Positions 27,372-37,642 of a stretch of DNA of 40,000 bases are shown here, piece after piece. Made by a program: the position numbers and the translations under genes. Source of the DNA: a bacterium (GTDB lineage: Bacteria > Desulfobacterota > DSWW01); NCBI GenBank assembly GCA_015486285.1, contig WFRX01000376.1, positions 1 to 40,000 on the forward strand. Direction: 5' to 3'. Position 1 is the stretch's first letter. Each line of letters begins with the position of its first letter. The notes under the pieces were generated by a model that saw only the letters and a program-made list of their open reading frames with translations, was not told the DNA's origin and did no database searches.

Positions 27372-29465
27372 GTGGCAGAGGATTTTTTGCTTGAAATCGG
27401 GACAGAGGAGCTGCCTGCTGCCTTTCTGCCCGGGACGATCGAGGCCCTGAGGGAGAGAGCGAAGGAGCTCTTGGAAGCGAATCGGCTCCAGTACGAGGGG
27501 GTGGCGACGATGGCCACGCCCCGCAGGCTGACCCTGCTGGTCCGCGGCCTGGAGGAAAAACAGGACGATTTCGTGCAGGAGATCTCCGGGCCGCCGCGTT
27601 CCGTCGCCTTTACCGCGGAAGGGGCCCCGACGCAGGTTCTTGAAAAATTCTGCGCCCGGTACGGGGTCGAACCTGAGGCAACGTCGATCATCAAGAAACC
27701 GAAGGGGGAGTATGTCTGCCTGCGGAAGGTGGAAGTGGGGAAGCCGGCGGTGGTTGTCCTCCCGGAGATCCTTCCTTCATGGATCGTTTCCCTCCCGTTT
27801 CCGAAATCCATGCGATGGGGGACGCAGGATATTCGCTTCGCCCGCCCGATCCGGTGGATAGCCGCCCTGTACGGAAAGGAGACAATCGTCTTCCGCGTGG
27901 GTGACCTGGAGAGTGGGGATACGACGCGGGGACACCGGTTCCTGGGCGGTCGCAATCCGATTCATATCGAGCCCCTGGAGAAATACGGGGAGATCCTGGA
28001 GAAGAACAAGGTGGTGGTGGCGCCGGAAGAGCGACGCGAGCGCATCCTCCTGCAGGCTCGCAAGCTGGCCGCCGAAGTAGGGGGGGAACTTCTTGAAGAA
28101 GAGGATCTCATCGAAACCCTGGTATTCATCACCGAGTATCCCGTGGCGGTTCGGGGGAAATTTCACGAACGGTTTCTATCGTTGCCGGAAGAGGTTCTGA
28201 TCGCTCCCATGAAGGGCCATCAGAAATATTTTCCCGTGAAGCAAGGGGACGGGAAGGGACTCCTGCCGTATTTCGTCACCATCGCCAATATGGAAGCCCC
28301 GGACATGCTGCCGGTGCAACGAGGCAACGAAAAAGTGCTTGCCGCCCGGCTCGAGGACGCAAAATTTTTCTTCGAAGAGGATACGAAACGGCCTCTTGAG
28401 GATTACGTGGATTCCTTGAGGCAGGTGATCTATCACAAGAAGTTGGGGACATCCTTCGAAAAGGTGGTGAGGATTGAGGCATTGGCCGGTTTTTTGGCGG
28501 AGCGGCTGTGTCCGGAAAGGCAGACGGTCCTCAAACGGGCGGCACGGCTTTGCAAAGCGGACCTGCTTACGCAGATGGTGGTGGAATTCCCCGAGCTGCA
28601 GGGAACCATGGGGGGGATCTATGCGTCGGTATCCGGCGAACCCGCGGAGGTGGCGCAAGCGATCCGCGAGCATTACAGGCCCGTCTCTTCAGAGGGGGCC
28701 TTGCCGGAGAGCCTGGAAGGGGCTCTATTGAGCCTTGCCGACAAGATGGATACGGTGGTCGGCTTTTTCGGCGTCGGCTCGCCCGTCAGCGGGACCTCGG
28801 ATCCATTTGGAATGCGGAGAAGGACGATCGGAATCCTCCGGATCTTGCTGGACAAGGATCTGGAGATCTCCCTGCCGAACTTCGTCGAGAAGGGACTGGA
28901 GTGCCTCGACGGGCGAGTGAAAAAGGAGCCGGCGAAGGTGCAGGAGGTTGTGGTTGATTTCTTCCGCTTGCGGTACCAGCAATTCCTGCTTGCGAAGGGG
29001 TTCCCGTACGACACCGTCGAGGCGGTACTCTCTCGATCGTTCGAAAATGTTCCTGACCTGTACCGTCGCGTCGAGGTGCTTCACAAGATGCGATCGGAAC
29101 CGGATTTTGAGAAACTCATCCTGGGATGCAAGCGGGCCGTCAACATCCTTGAGCAGGCGGGCAGGGACTATGGATATACGGGGCCCGGGAGTCCGTTGCG
29201 GGAAAGCGACCTCAAGGAGGCGGCGGAGAAAGAGCTCTTTACGGCGGCCGAGGGCTTTGCCGGAAAGATGGCGGCCGGGGAGTCGAAGGAGTACGAGCGG
29301 GTACTCAAGGGGCTCGTAGGGCTCAAAGGGCCGATCGACCGCTTGTTTGACGAGCTCATGATCCTGACCGACGATAGGCGGACACGCGAAAACAGACTGG
29401 CTTTGCTGAGGAAAGTCGCTGACTTATTTCAGTGGTTTGCGGATTTTTCAAAGATTTCACTCTAA
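27372..29465 (+). CDS. glyS: Glycyl-tRNA synthetase beta subunit
   Basis: VAEDFLLEIGTEELPAAFLPGTIEALRERAKELL...TPRRLTLLVRGL...FPKSMRWGTQDIRFARPIRWIAALYG...FLSLPEEVLIAPMKGHQKYFPV; GTG start 27372. Confidence 0.95.
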   Translation: MAEDFLLEIGTEELPAAFLPGTIEALRERAKELLEANRLQYEGVATMATPRRLTLLVRGLEEKQDDFVQEISGPPRSVAFTAEGAPTQVLEKFCARYGVEPEATSIIKKPKGEYVCLRKVEVGKPAVVVLPEILPSWIVSLPFPKSMRWGTQDIRFARPIRWIAALYGKETIVFRVGDLESGDTTRGHRFLGGRNPIHIEPLEKYGEILEKNKVVVAPEERRERILLQARKLAAEVGGELLEEEDLIETLVFITEYPVAVRGKFHERFLSLPEEVLIAPMKGHQKYFPVKQGDGKGLLPYFVTIANMEAPDMLPVQRGNEKVLAARLEDAKFFFEEDTKRPLEDYVDSLRQVIYHKKLGTSFEKVVRIEALAGFLAERLCPERQTVLKRAARLCKADLLTQMVVEFPELQGTMGGIYASVSGEPAEVAQAIREHYRPVSSEGALPESLEGALLSLADKMDTVVGFFGVGSPVSGTSDPFGMRRRTIGILRILLDKDLEISLPNFVEKGLECLDGRVKKEPAKVQEVVVDFFRLRYQQFLLAKGFPYDTVEAVLSRSFENVPDLYRRVEVLHKMRSEPDFEKLILGCKRAVNILEQAGRDYGYTGPGSPLRESDLKEAAEKELFTAAEGFAGKMAAGESKEYERVLKGLVGLKGPIDRLFDELMILTDDRRTRENRLALLRKVADLFQWFADFSKISL

Positions 29466-29478
29466 AGGAGGTGTCGGC

Positions 29479-32208
29479 ATGGCTTCTTCAAGAAGGAATG
29501 TCTATTTCTTTGGGGCGGGAAAGGCGGACGGCCGGGCCGAATGGAAGGACTTATTGGGGGGCAAGGGGGCGAACCTGGCGGAAATGACCAATCTGGGGAT
29601 TCCCGTGCCGCCCGGGTTCACCATCACCACAGAGGTGTGTACGGCGTATTACAAGAACCGGAAACGGTATCCCAGCGGCCTCAGGGAGGAGGTCCGGAAG
29701 GCCATGGCCAGGGTTGAAAAGATCATGGGCCTTCGGTTCGGAGACATCGAGAAGCCGCTTCTCGTTTCGGTGCGTTCAGGGGCGAGGCAATCCATGCCCG
29801 GTATGATGGAAACCGTTTTGAACGTGGGCTTGACCACGAAGACCATACCCGGGCTGATTGCCAGGACCCACAACGCGAGGTTTGTCTACGATGCATACCG
29901 GCGCCTGATCATGATGTACTCGGATGTGGTCATGGAAAAGGCGGCCGGTATCGAGCCGCCGGAAGGCAGAGCGATCCGTCATCTGCTTGAAAGGGAGATG
30001 GACCGGATGAAAGAGGCGCGGGGGGTGAAGGATGATGTGGATCTGGATGCCGATGATTTGAAGGAGCTTTCGGAGGTCTTCAAGAAGACGGTGAAGAAGG
30101 TCCTCGGCAAGCCCTTCCCGGACGATCCCTACGAGCAGCTCTGGGGCGGGATCGGAGCGGTGTTTCAGTCATGGAACGGAAAGCGGGCGATCGCATACCG
30201 CCGCATCGAGGGCATCCCGGAAGAATGGGGGACGGCGGTCAACGTGCAGGCCATGGTTTTCGGAAACACGGGGGACAGGTCTGCGACGGGCGTTGCCTTT
30301 ACGAGAAATCCGGCGACGGGCGAGAAGGCCTTCTACGGTGAATGGTTGCCGAATGCGCAGGGGGAGGATGTGGTCGCCGGCATCCGGACCCCGAGGCCTC
30401 TGAACAAAAAGGGCAAGAGAGGAGAAAACAGGCATCTGCGGTCTCTTGAGGAAGAAATGCCGAAGATCTACCGCCAGCTCGACGGGATTCGACGCAAGCT
30501 CGAAGCGCATTACAGGGATATGCAGGACATTGAGTTTACGATCGAGGACGGTCGTCTCTGGATGCTCCAGACCCGGACCGGAAAACGGACCGGAGTGGCT
30601 ACGATCCGGATGGCGGTCGAGATGGCCAAGGAACGTCTGATCAACCAGAAGGAAGCCGTCATGCGGGTCAAACCCGACCATCTTGATGAGCTGCTTCATC
30701 CGATGATCGATGCGAGCAAGGAAAAGAAGGCGGTATTGCTGGCAAAGGGGCTGCCTGCCGGCCCGGGTGCGGGCGCCGGACAGATTGTGCTGACAGCGGA
30801 TCGTGCGGAGCGGTGGGCCGAAAAGGGAAAGCGGGTCATCCTGGTCCGGAACGAAACGTCCCCTGAAGACGTGCATGGGATGCATGTAGCGGAGGCGATC
30901 CTGACGGCAAAGGGAGGTATGACGAGCCACGCGGCCCTGGTGGCGAGAGGTTGGGGCAAATGCTGTGTTGTGGGATGCGGCGCCCTCACCATCGACGAGA
31001 AGACTCGTCGTATCGTGGTCGACGGCAAGGTGCTCAAGGAAGGAGACTGGATCACACTGAACGGCACCCGCGGTCATGTCTACGAAGGGTCCCTGCCCCT
31101 GCTGCCCGCGGATCCCGCAAAGAACCCCTATTACCGGGAGTTGATGAGATGGGCCGATCGGGAACGCAGGCTGGGGATCCGCACGAATGCGGACCGGCCG
31201 GAGGATGCGGCCGCGGCGAGAGGATTCGGCGCGGAGGGGATCGGTCTCTGCAGGACCGAGCACATGTTCTTCGACCCGCAGCGGATCACGGCCATCCGGG
31301 AAATGATCGTGGCCGATACCGCGGAGGATCGACGCAGGGCGATCATGAAGCTTTTGCCCTTCCAGAGGAAGGATTTCCAGGGCATCATGGCAGCCATGGA
31401 AGGATTGCCTGTAACCATACGGCTCCTGGATCCCCCCTTGCATGAGTTTGTGAACCTGGACAAGAAACAGATCAAGGATCTCGCGAAAGAATTGGGGACC
31501 TCTCCGAAGCTCCTGGAGGCCCGTATTGCCCAGCTGCATGAGCTCAATCCCATGCTGGGTCACCGGGGATGCCGTCTCGGCATCACCTATCCAGAACTGT
31601 CGGAGATGCAGGCACGGGCGATTTTCCAGGCAGCGGCGGCCCTGACGAAGAAGGGAAAGAAGGTGTTTCCGGAGGTCATGATCCCGCTGGTCGGGACGGC
31701 TGAGGAGCTTTTGAATCAGAAGGAGATTGTGGCAAGGGTGGCCAAGGAAGTGCAGAAGGAGACGGGCACGAGGTTCCCCTACTTGATCGGGACCATGATC
31801 GAGATCCCGCGGGCCTGCCTCGTGGCGGATGAGATCGCGAAAGAGGCCGAGTTTTTCTCTTTCGGAACGAATGATCTGACCCAGACCACTTTCGGGTTCT
31901 CCAGGGATGACATCGGCTCGTTTTTGCCCGACTATCTGGCCAAGGGCATTCTCCCGAACGACCCCTTCCAGTCGCTGGATACCGGAGGCGTCGGTGTTCT
32001 GGTCGAAATGGGGGTTCGCAAAGGCCGGAAGAGCAGGCCCAAGCTGAAGGTGGGGATTTGCGGGGAGCACGGCGGAGACCCGAAATCGATCGCTTTCTTT
32101 CACAGCGTCGGCCTGAACTACGTAAGCTGCTCTCCATATCGCGTCCCCATCGCCCGGCTGGCGGCTGCTCAGGCGGCCATTGCGGAAAATGGGAAGAAAA
32201 AGAGATAA
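29479..32208 (+). CDS. ppdK: Pyruvate, phosphate dikinase
   Basis: VYFFGAGKADGRAEWKDLLGGKGANLAEMTNLGIPVPPGFTITTEVC...GGMTSHAALVARGWGKCCVVGCGAL...GAEGIGLCRTEHMFF...SFGTNDLTQTTFGFSRDD; preceded by AAAGGAGGTG. Confidence 0.97.
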   Translation: MASSRRNVYFFGAGKADGRAEWKDLLGGKGANLAEMTNLGIPVPPGFTITTEVCTAYYKNRKRYPSGLREEVRKAMARVEKIMGLRFGDIEKPLLVSVRSGARQSMPGMMETVLNVGLTTKTIPGLIARTHNARFVYDAYRRLIMMYSDVVMEKAAGIEPPEGRAIRHLLEREMDRMKEARGVKDDVDLDADDLKELSEVFKKTVKKVLGKPFPDDPYEQLWGGIGAVFQSWNGKRAIAYRRIEGIPEEWGTAVNVQAMVFGNTGDRSATGVAFTRNPATGEKAFYGEWLPNAQGEDVVAGIRTPRPLNKKGKRGENRHLRSLEEEMPKIYRQLDGIRRKLEAHYRDMQDIEFTIEDGRLWMLQTRTGKRTGVATIRMAVEMAKERLINQKEAVMRVKPDHLDELLHPMIDASKEKKAVLLAKGLPAGPGAGAGQIVLTADRAERWAEKGKRVILVRNETSPEDVHGMHVAEAILTAKGGMTSHAALVARGWGKCCVVGCGALTIDEKTRRIVVDGKVLKEGDWITLNGTRGHVYEGSLPLLPADPAKNPYYRELMRWADRERRLGIRTNADRPEDAAAARGFGAEGIGLCRTEHMFFDPQRITAIREMIVADTAEDRRRAIMKLLPFQRKDFQGIMAAMEGLPVTIRLLDPPLHEFVNLDKKQIKDLAKELGTSPKLLEARIAQLHELNPMLGHRGCRLGITYPELSEMQARAIFQAAAALTKKGKKVFPEVMIPLVGTAEELLNQKEIVARVAKEVQKETGTRFPYLIGTMIEIPRACLVADEIAKEAEFFSFGTNDLTQTTFGFSRDDIGSFLPDYLAKGILPNDPFQSLDTGGVGVLVEMGVRKGRKSRPKLKVGICGEHGGDPKSIAFFHSVGLNYVSCSPYRVPIARLAAAQAAIAENGKKKR

Positions 32209-32260
32209 CCCATTGGGTTTACGCCACTTTTTGTGGTGGGAGGGGCCGTACGGCTTAGCC

Positions 32261-32286
32261 AGGGGGGGCGCAAGGCCCCCCTTTTT
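32261..32286 (+). terminator. Rho-independent terminator after ppdK
   Basis: AGGGGGG(GCGCAAGG)CCCCCCT followed by TTTT. Confidence 0.75.
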
Positions 32287-32375
32287 CATTTCCCCTTCCG
32301 CTATCGGGCGAAGGCGGGGGGATACACTACATTTAGTGGCTGGTTCCGGGCTTACACTGCAACTTGTATTTTCTC

Positions 32376-32404
32376 TTTACAAAATCCAGGGAACAGTCTA
32401 TATT
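32376..32404 (+). promoter_or_regulatory. Predicted sigma70 promoter for smc
   Basis: TTTACA (32376-32381) - 17 nt - TATATT (32399-32404) in a locally AT-rich gap. Confidence 0.55.
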
Positions 32405-32437
32405 TGCATGGAAATTGTAGCGTAAGGGGTGAATTAC

Positions 32438-35400
32438 ATGCAGATGAAGTCTCTGAAGCTCCATGGTTTCAAGTCCTTCGGTAAAGAGACGGATTTGGTC
32501 TTTTCGGGGGGGACCTCTGCTATCGTGGGCCCCAACGGCTGTGGAAAGAGCAATATCGTTGACGCCCTTCGATGGGTTCTCGGCGAGCAGAGTCCAAAGC
32601 GGTTGCGCGGGAAGAACATGGAGGAGATCCTCTTCGGTGGGAGCGAGCATTTCCCCGCGGCGGGCATGGCACGGGTCGCCCTTACCCTCAGCCAGGAAGA
32701 CAAAGGGTTTCCCCCGCCTTATTCGGAGTGTGAAGAGCTCTGTGTGGAGCGAATCTTCTACCGGGGGGGTGAGAGCGAGTATCGAATCAATCGCATGCCT
32801 GTCCGGCTGAAGGACATTGTGGATCTGTTTACGGATACGGGAACGGGAACGAGGGCTTATTCGTTCATCGAACAGGGCTATATCGGGGAAATCATCAGTG
32901 CGGGTCCGGAACGGCGAAGAAATTTCGTCGAGGAAGCCGCAGGAATCGTGAAATACAAGAGAAGGAAGAATTCCGCGTTGCGGAAGATGGATGCGACGCA
33001 GGAGAACCTTCGGCATATCGAGGCGATCTTCTTCGAGATCAAGAGACAGATGAATGCGCTGAACCGGCAGGCGCAGAAGGCTCGGCGGTACCAGAGGCTC
33101 AAGGAAGAAATCCGAAAGCTGGACTGCACGATTGCCTTTCGGCGGTATCGCTCCCTTGTTGAGCAGGAGAAGGCCGAAGAGATCCTCAAGGCGGAGGCGG
33201 AGCAGAAAGCGGCGCGGCTTGTTGCGGATCTCCGCCGGGAAGAGGCGGATGTCGAGGAAATCAAGGCGGATCTCCTCCAGGAGAGCCGGGAACTGGAGGA
33301 GAAGAAGACGAGGCTGCTCGAGCAGGTCCAGGAATTGAGCCGGATTGAAAACAAACAGATTTATATAAGGCAGAGCTGCGACGAACTGAGGAAAAAACGG
33401 GAAGAGGACCAGAAGCAGATTGCCGATACGAAGGTTCGCATCGAGGATGCGCAGAGGGAGGAAACGGAACTCACCGGGCGGATCGGTGAGCTTTCGAATC
33501 GAGGCGAGTGGCTCGAGAAAAGCGTAGGTGAGGAAAAGGAGAGATACGCGGGCATCCTGGAGCAGGAGAGAGAGTTGCAGGCGACCATCGACTCGCTCAA
33601 GGACGGGCTTTTTGCCTGCATGACCCGAAAGGCAGGGCTCAACAACAGGCAGCTGGCGATTCAAGAGAAGCGGAAGGACCTGGAACAGCGGCGGCGAAGA
33701 GGCGAGGATGAAATCCGGACGATGGAAAGGGAGGATGAGGTGTTGTCCTCTCGACAAGGACAACTCGCGGAGAGACTGGCGGGGTGGAAGCGAAAACGAG
33801 GCCTGTCGCTGCTTGAGCGAGTCGCCCTGGAGACCCACCAGGGTCAGCTGAAAGGCGAGTTCGAAGTGTTGTCCCGGGCGATTGCCGAGTTGCAGGAGAC
33901 CCTGAACCGGAAGAGGTCCCGTCTCGATTCCTTGCAGGAGTTCCAGGAGAACTATGAGGGGTTTCACGAAGGCGTACGAGCGGTGATGCGGAGGCGTAAA
34001 GAGGAAGACCGCCTGAGGCAAGGAATCCGGGGTATGGTGGCCGATGTGCTCGAGACCGAGCCTGAATTCGAGACCGCCCTGGAGTCGGTTCTGGGCGACA
34101 GACTTCAGTACATTATCGTGGAAGAGCAGGAGTACGGACTGCAGGCGATCGAATACCTGAAAACAGAGACCCTCGGGAGGGGCAGTTTCATCCCCCTTGA
34201 ACTCAGAAAGGGGCTGGATCGGGAGGCGCATGGCGATTCGATCCCCGGCACGCCTCTCATGAATGTCGTGAAGGTAAGGGACGAGTACAAGGCGATTGCT
34301 GAACATCTCCTTGGAGACGTTGTTTTGGTGCAGGATCTTGCGGCCGGATTGGAGCTTTGGCGCAACAACGGACACTACAAGAGGATTGTTTCCAGAGAAG
34401 GCGATTTGATCGATCCCGAAGGGGTGATCTCCGGTGGGAAGACGAACGGTACGGGGAATACGGTTCTTCGAACGAAGCGGGAAATCAAAGAGTTGGCGCA
34501 GGAAGTAGGTCGTCTGGAACAGCAGTTCCGGCGCAGGCGGGAGGATGCGGATGCGCTGCTCCGGAAAATCCGGTTCAATGAGACGGACCTGGAAAGGGTC
34601 CATCAGGCCCTGTACCGGCTTGATATGGAGATCCTGCGGGGGGAGAAGGACATACAGCAGATTGCAGAGAGCAGAAAGAGAGCCCTCCAGAGAAGGGGTG
34701 TCCTGGAGGCGGAGGCCGCTGAACTGAGGGCGGAATTGGGCGCCCTGAACTCGGAAGAAGAGCAGCTCGCCGGGGAAGAGCAAGCCCTCGAAGAGCAGCA
34801 GTGCTCGGGCGAGGCAAGGCTTTCCGAACTCAACGGCCTCATCCAGGAGCGAACAGCCGAGAAGGAGTCGTTGCAGGAGGAACTGAATCGTCTGGAAATA
34901 GAGCTGCAGGTGATTCGGGAAAAGAGGTCCGGATTGTTTGCCCACAAGCGGCAACTCGAGCAGAGGATGCAGACGATACGCACCTACATGGACGAAAAGG
35001 AGCGCGACCTGGAGGAAGCCTCGCAGAAGATCCGCCGCCTTCAGCAGGAACTGGACGAGAACGAGAAGCGGGTGGGTGAACTCGAACGGACGCGAATGGA
35101 TGCCGAGGCCGAGCTCGCCACGATCAACGAAAGGGTCCATGCCCAGACCGCCCTGCTCGAACGAAAAGAAGAGACGGCCAAAGGTTTGAAGGCGGCATTC
35201 GAGGAGATTCGGCACGAGCAGGACACCTTGCAGGTGAGGCTCGTGGAACTCGGGCTCAAGAAGAAGAACCTCGAGGACCAGGTGTGGCAACGGCACCGTG
35301 TCGACATGACGGCTGATCCGGAGTTGGAACTCTCGGAAGAAGAGGACGGGGAGATCGAGAAGAGGCTGGAAAAACTCTATGCAGCCATGGAAAGAATCGG

Positions 35401-36001
35401 GGAAGTGAATCCTGCGGCCATTGAGGAATTCGAGAGCCTTCAGCAGAGGCATCAGTTCTATCATGATCAGCACGAAGACCTGAAAAATTCACTCGAGTCG
35501 TTGAAGAGGCTGATATACAGGATTAATCGAATTACCAAGGCAAGATTCATGGAGGCCTTCGAGGGGGTGAACAAGAAATTCCAGGAGGTATTTCCCCGGC
35601 TTTTCAAAGGTGGGAAGGCCTTCCTGTTGCTGGACAACCCCGATGACCCGCTGGAGGCGGGAATCGAGATGGTCGCCCAGCCGCCGGGGAAGAGACTGCA
35701 GAACATCAATCTGCTCTCCGGCGGCGAGAAATCCCTGGCGGCGCTTGCGTTGCTGATGGCCATCTTTCAGTACAAGCCGAGCCCTTTCTGTGTGCTGGAT
35801 GAGGTGGATGCGGCCCTGGATGACATCAATGTAATGCGCTTCAACGAACTTCTGAAAGAAATCTCTGCCCTATCTCAGTTCATCGTCATTACGCACAACC
35901 GGCAGACGATGGAAATTGCAGAGCAGCTGTACGGCGTCACGATGCAATCCCCCGGCGTTTCCCAGATCGTATCCGTCAATTTGAACAGTGCTCCAATCTG
36001 A
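32438..36001 (+). CDS. smc: Chromosome segregation protein SMC
   Basis: MKSLKLHGFKSFGKETDLVFSGGTSAIVGPNGCGKSNIVDALRWVLGEQSPKRLRGKNMEEILFGGSE; long coiled coils, hinge region, C-terminal LLSGGEKSLAALALLMAIFQYKPSPFCVLDEVDAALDDINV. Confidence 0.97.
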   Translation: MQMKSLKLHGFKSFGKETDLVFSGGTSAIVGPNGCGKSNIVDALRWVLGEQSPKRLRGKNMEEILFGGSEHFPAAGMARVALTLSQEDKGFPPPYSECEELCVERIFYRGGESEYRINRMPVRLKDIVDLFTDTGTGTRAYSFIEQGYIGEIISAGPERRRNFVEEAAGIVKYKRRKNSALRKMDATQENLRHIEAIFFEIKRQMNALNRQAQKARRYQRLKEEIRKLDCTIAFRRYRSLVEQEKAEEILKAEAEQKAARLVADLRREEADVEEIKADLLQESRELEEKKTRLLEQVQELSRIENKQIYIRQSCDELRKKREEDQKQIADTKVRIEDAQREETELTGRIGELSNRGEWLEKSVGEEKERYAGILEQERELQATIDSLKDGLFACMTRKAGLNNRQLAIQEKRKDLEQRRRRGEDEIRTMEREDEVLSSRQGQLAERLAGWKRKRGLSLLERVALETHQGQLKGEFEVLSRAIAELQETLNRKRSRLDSLQEFQENYEGFHEGVRAVMRRRKEEDRLRQGIRGMVADVLETEPEFETALESVLGDRLQYIIVEEQEYGLQAIEYLKTETLGRGSFIPLELRKGLDREAHGDSIPGTPLMNVVKVRDEYKAIAEHLLGDVVLVQDLAAGLELWRNNGHYKRIVSREGDLIDPEGVISGGKTNGTGNTVLRTKREIKELAQEVGRLEQQFRRRREDADALLRKIRFNETDLERVHQALYRLDMEILRGEKDIQQIAESRKRALQRRGVLEAEAAELRAELGALNSEEEQLAGEEQALEEQQCSGEARLSELNGLIQERTAEKESLQEELNRLEIELQVIREKRSGLFAHKRQLEQRMQTIRTYMDEKERDLEEASQKIRRLQQELDENEKRVGELERTRMDAEAELATINERVHAQTALLERKEETAKGLKAAFEEIRHEQDTLQVRLVELGLKKKNLEDQVWQRHRVDMTADPELELSEEEDGEIEKRLEKLYAAMERIGEVNPAAIEEFESLQQRHQFYHDQHEDLKNSLESLKRLIYRINRITKARFMEAFEGVNKKFQEVFPRLFKGGKAFLLLDNPDDPLEAGIEMVAQPPGKRLQNINLLSGGEKSLAALALLMAIFQYKPSPFCVLDEVDAALDDINVMRFNELLKEISALSQFIVITHNRQTMEIAEQLYGVTMQSPGVSQIVSVNLNSAPI

Positions 36002-36015
36002 CGTTTTGGCCTGAT

Positions 36016-37275
36016 ATGGATCCATTCCTCGCATCCTTTGAATCGGCGCTGGCGAGACTCGTTCATTCCCTCGGGATGGAGCGTGTGGTTTCAGAGGGCT
36101 GGCTGTGGGTGAGCCTGGGATCTTTGCTCCTCCTCCTGTGCTATCTGTCGGCCTGGTTCCTGTTGAAAAGGCGGAAAAGAGGAAGGACGGCTTCCCACGA
36201 TTCCCCGGCTCCGCCACGGGTGGGGAAAAGGGTGGAAGGGTCATTGTCCGGCGAGGAAGGCACTGTGAGCGTGCCGGGAGCCGGCTTACGGGAGGCAGGG
36301 GCCTCCGTCGAGCGGCCTCCGCCTCCGCCGGAGGAGGGGGCCGCTGAGAGCCTGCTCGACCGGATGAGGGGTAGGCTGGCAAGGACCCATAACCAGTTGA
36401 TCGGGCGCCTGGATCAGGTTTTTTCCCGGAGCGGATCCAGGGGGGACTGGCTCGAGGATCTGGAGGAGGTCCTTGTTACGGCGGATCTGGGCGTGAAGAC
36501 GAGCTACGATCTACTGGGAGAGATCAAGAAGGAACTCGATACGAAGCCGCTGGGGCCCCTGGAACTGAAAAACGCCCTCAGGCAGAAGATCGGATCGATG
36601 CTGGCCGTGCAGGCGCCGGCCTTCGCGCCCGCATCGGCGAAGCCCTTTGTGATCATGGTGGTCGGAGTAAACGGGGTAGGAAAAACGACTTCCATCGGGA
36701 AGTTGGCTGCTCGTTTGAGAGGCAACGGTTGCAAGGTCATGTTGGCGGCGGCGGATACCTTCCGGGCGGCGGCGATCGAGCAGCTGCAGATCTGGGCGGA
36801 TCGTGCGGGCTCGGATTTCGTCAAACACAAGCCGGATTCGGATCCCTCCGCGGTTGTGTATGATGCGCTCCAGGCGGCGAAGGCGAGGAATACGGATGTT
36901 GTGATCGTTGATACGGCGGGCCGACTGCACACCAAGGCCAATCTTATGGAAGAATTGAAAAAGGTGAAGCGTATCATGTCGCGGGAACTCGAGGGCGCAC
37001 CGCACGAGGTCCTCCTCGTTTTGGATGCCACGACGGGCCAGAATGCGATCACTCAAGCGCGGACGTTTCACGAAGCCCTCGGGGTGACGGGCATTATCCT
37101 GACGAAACTCGACGGCACGGCGAAGGGTGGGGTGATCGTCGGGATCGCGAATGAGCTTCAACTTCCGGTCCGGTTTATCGGAATAGGGGAAGCCCCCGAA
37201 GATCTGAGAGAATTCGATGTGACGCTGTTCCTGGAGGCGATTTTTGGAGAGCCGCAGAGGGGGTGGGTGCATTGA
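36016..37275 (+). CDS. ftsY: Signal recognition particle receptor FtsY with N-terminal transmembrane segment
   Basis: TM LWVSLGSLLLLLCYLSAWFLLKRRKR; NG domain VVGVNGVGKTTSIGKLAARL...AADTFRAAAIEQL...VDTAGRLHTKANLMEELKK...TKLDGTAKGGVIVGIANELQLPVRFIGIGEAPEDLREF. Confidence 0.96.
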   Translation: MDPFLASFESALARLVHSLGMERVVSEGWLWVSLGSLLLLLCYLSAWFLLKRRKRGRTASHDSPAPPRVGKRVEGSLSGEEGTVSVPGAGLREAGASVERPPPPPEEGAAESLLDRMRGRLARTHNQLIGRLDQVFSRSGSRGDWLEDLEEVLVTADLGVKTSYDLLGEIKKELDTKPLGPLELKNALRQKIGSMLAVQAPAFAPASAKPFVIMVVGVNGVGKTTSIGKLAARLRGNGCKVMLAAADTFRAAAIEQLQIWADRAGSDFVKHKPDSDPSAVVYDALQAAKARNTDVVIVDTAGRLHTKANLMEELKKVKRIMSRELEGAPHEVLLVLDATTGQNAITQARTFHEALGVTGIILTKLDGTAKGGVIVGIANELQLPVRFIGIGEAPEDLREFDVTLFLEAIFGEPQRGWVH

Positions 37276-37307
37276 ATTTTTTTGCCTGTACGAGCGGATC
37301 GGGCTGA

Positions 37308-37336
37308 TTGACAATGACGAAGAGGTTTCCTAGTAT
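37308..37336 (+). promoter_or_regulatory. Predicted sigma70 promoter for zapB-zapA
   Basis: TTGACA (37308-37313) - 17 nt - TAGTAT (37331-37336), about 45 nt upstream of the preferred zapB ATG. Confidence 0.6.
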
Positions 37337-37379
37337 GAACTTGGGAACCGTGTGCCATGCGAATGTAAGGAACGCGCTT

Positions 37380-37616
37380 ATGACACTGGAGAATCTGGAG
37401 CGTCTGGAGGAGCGTATAACGACTCTGACGGAAAAGTTCGTTGAGTTGAAAGAAAGTCACGAAAAGGCGTTGAATGAGCTGTCCGTGCGCGACAAGAAAA
37501 TCGACGAGATGAACAGCAAGCTGAGGGAATTCCAGAAGACCAAGATGCAGATTCATTCGAAGATTGAAAACATTCTGAAGCGTTTGGATCACCTCAAAAC
37601 GCAAGAGGATTCCTAA
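37380..37616 (+). CDS. Short coiled-coil protein, ZapB-like cell-division factor (78 aa)
   Basis: MTLENLERLEERITTLTEKFVELKESHEKALNELSVRDKKIDEMNSKLREFQKTKMQIHSKIENILKRLDHLKTQEDS; coiled coil directly upstream of zapA; ORF track start 37308 lies in the promoter. Confidence 0.7.
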   Translation: MTLENLERLEERITTLTEKFVELKESHEKALNELSVRDKKIDEMNSKLREFQKTKMQIHSKIENILKRLDHLKTQEDS

Positions 37617-37642
37617 GGGACCCTCTTGAAAAGGCTCCTGGG

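Noticed and set aside
30169-32289. 706-aa ORF on the - strand opposite ppdK
   Set aside because: Antisense shadow of ppdK; runs through the ppdK terminator region.
32333-35473. 1046-aa ORF on the - strand opposite smc
   Set aside because: Striking length, but Leu/Phe/Arg-rich antisense of Glu/Arg/Leu coiled-coil codons; expected when stop-codon complements are rare in coiled-coil genes.
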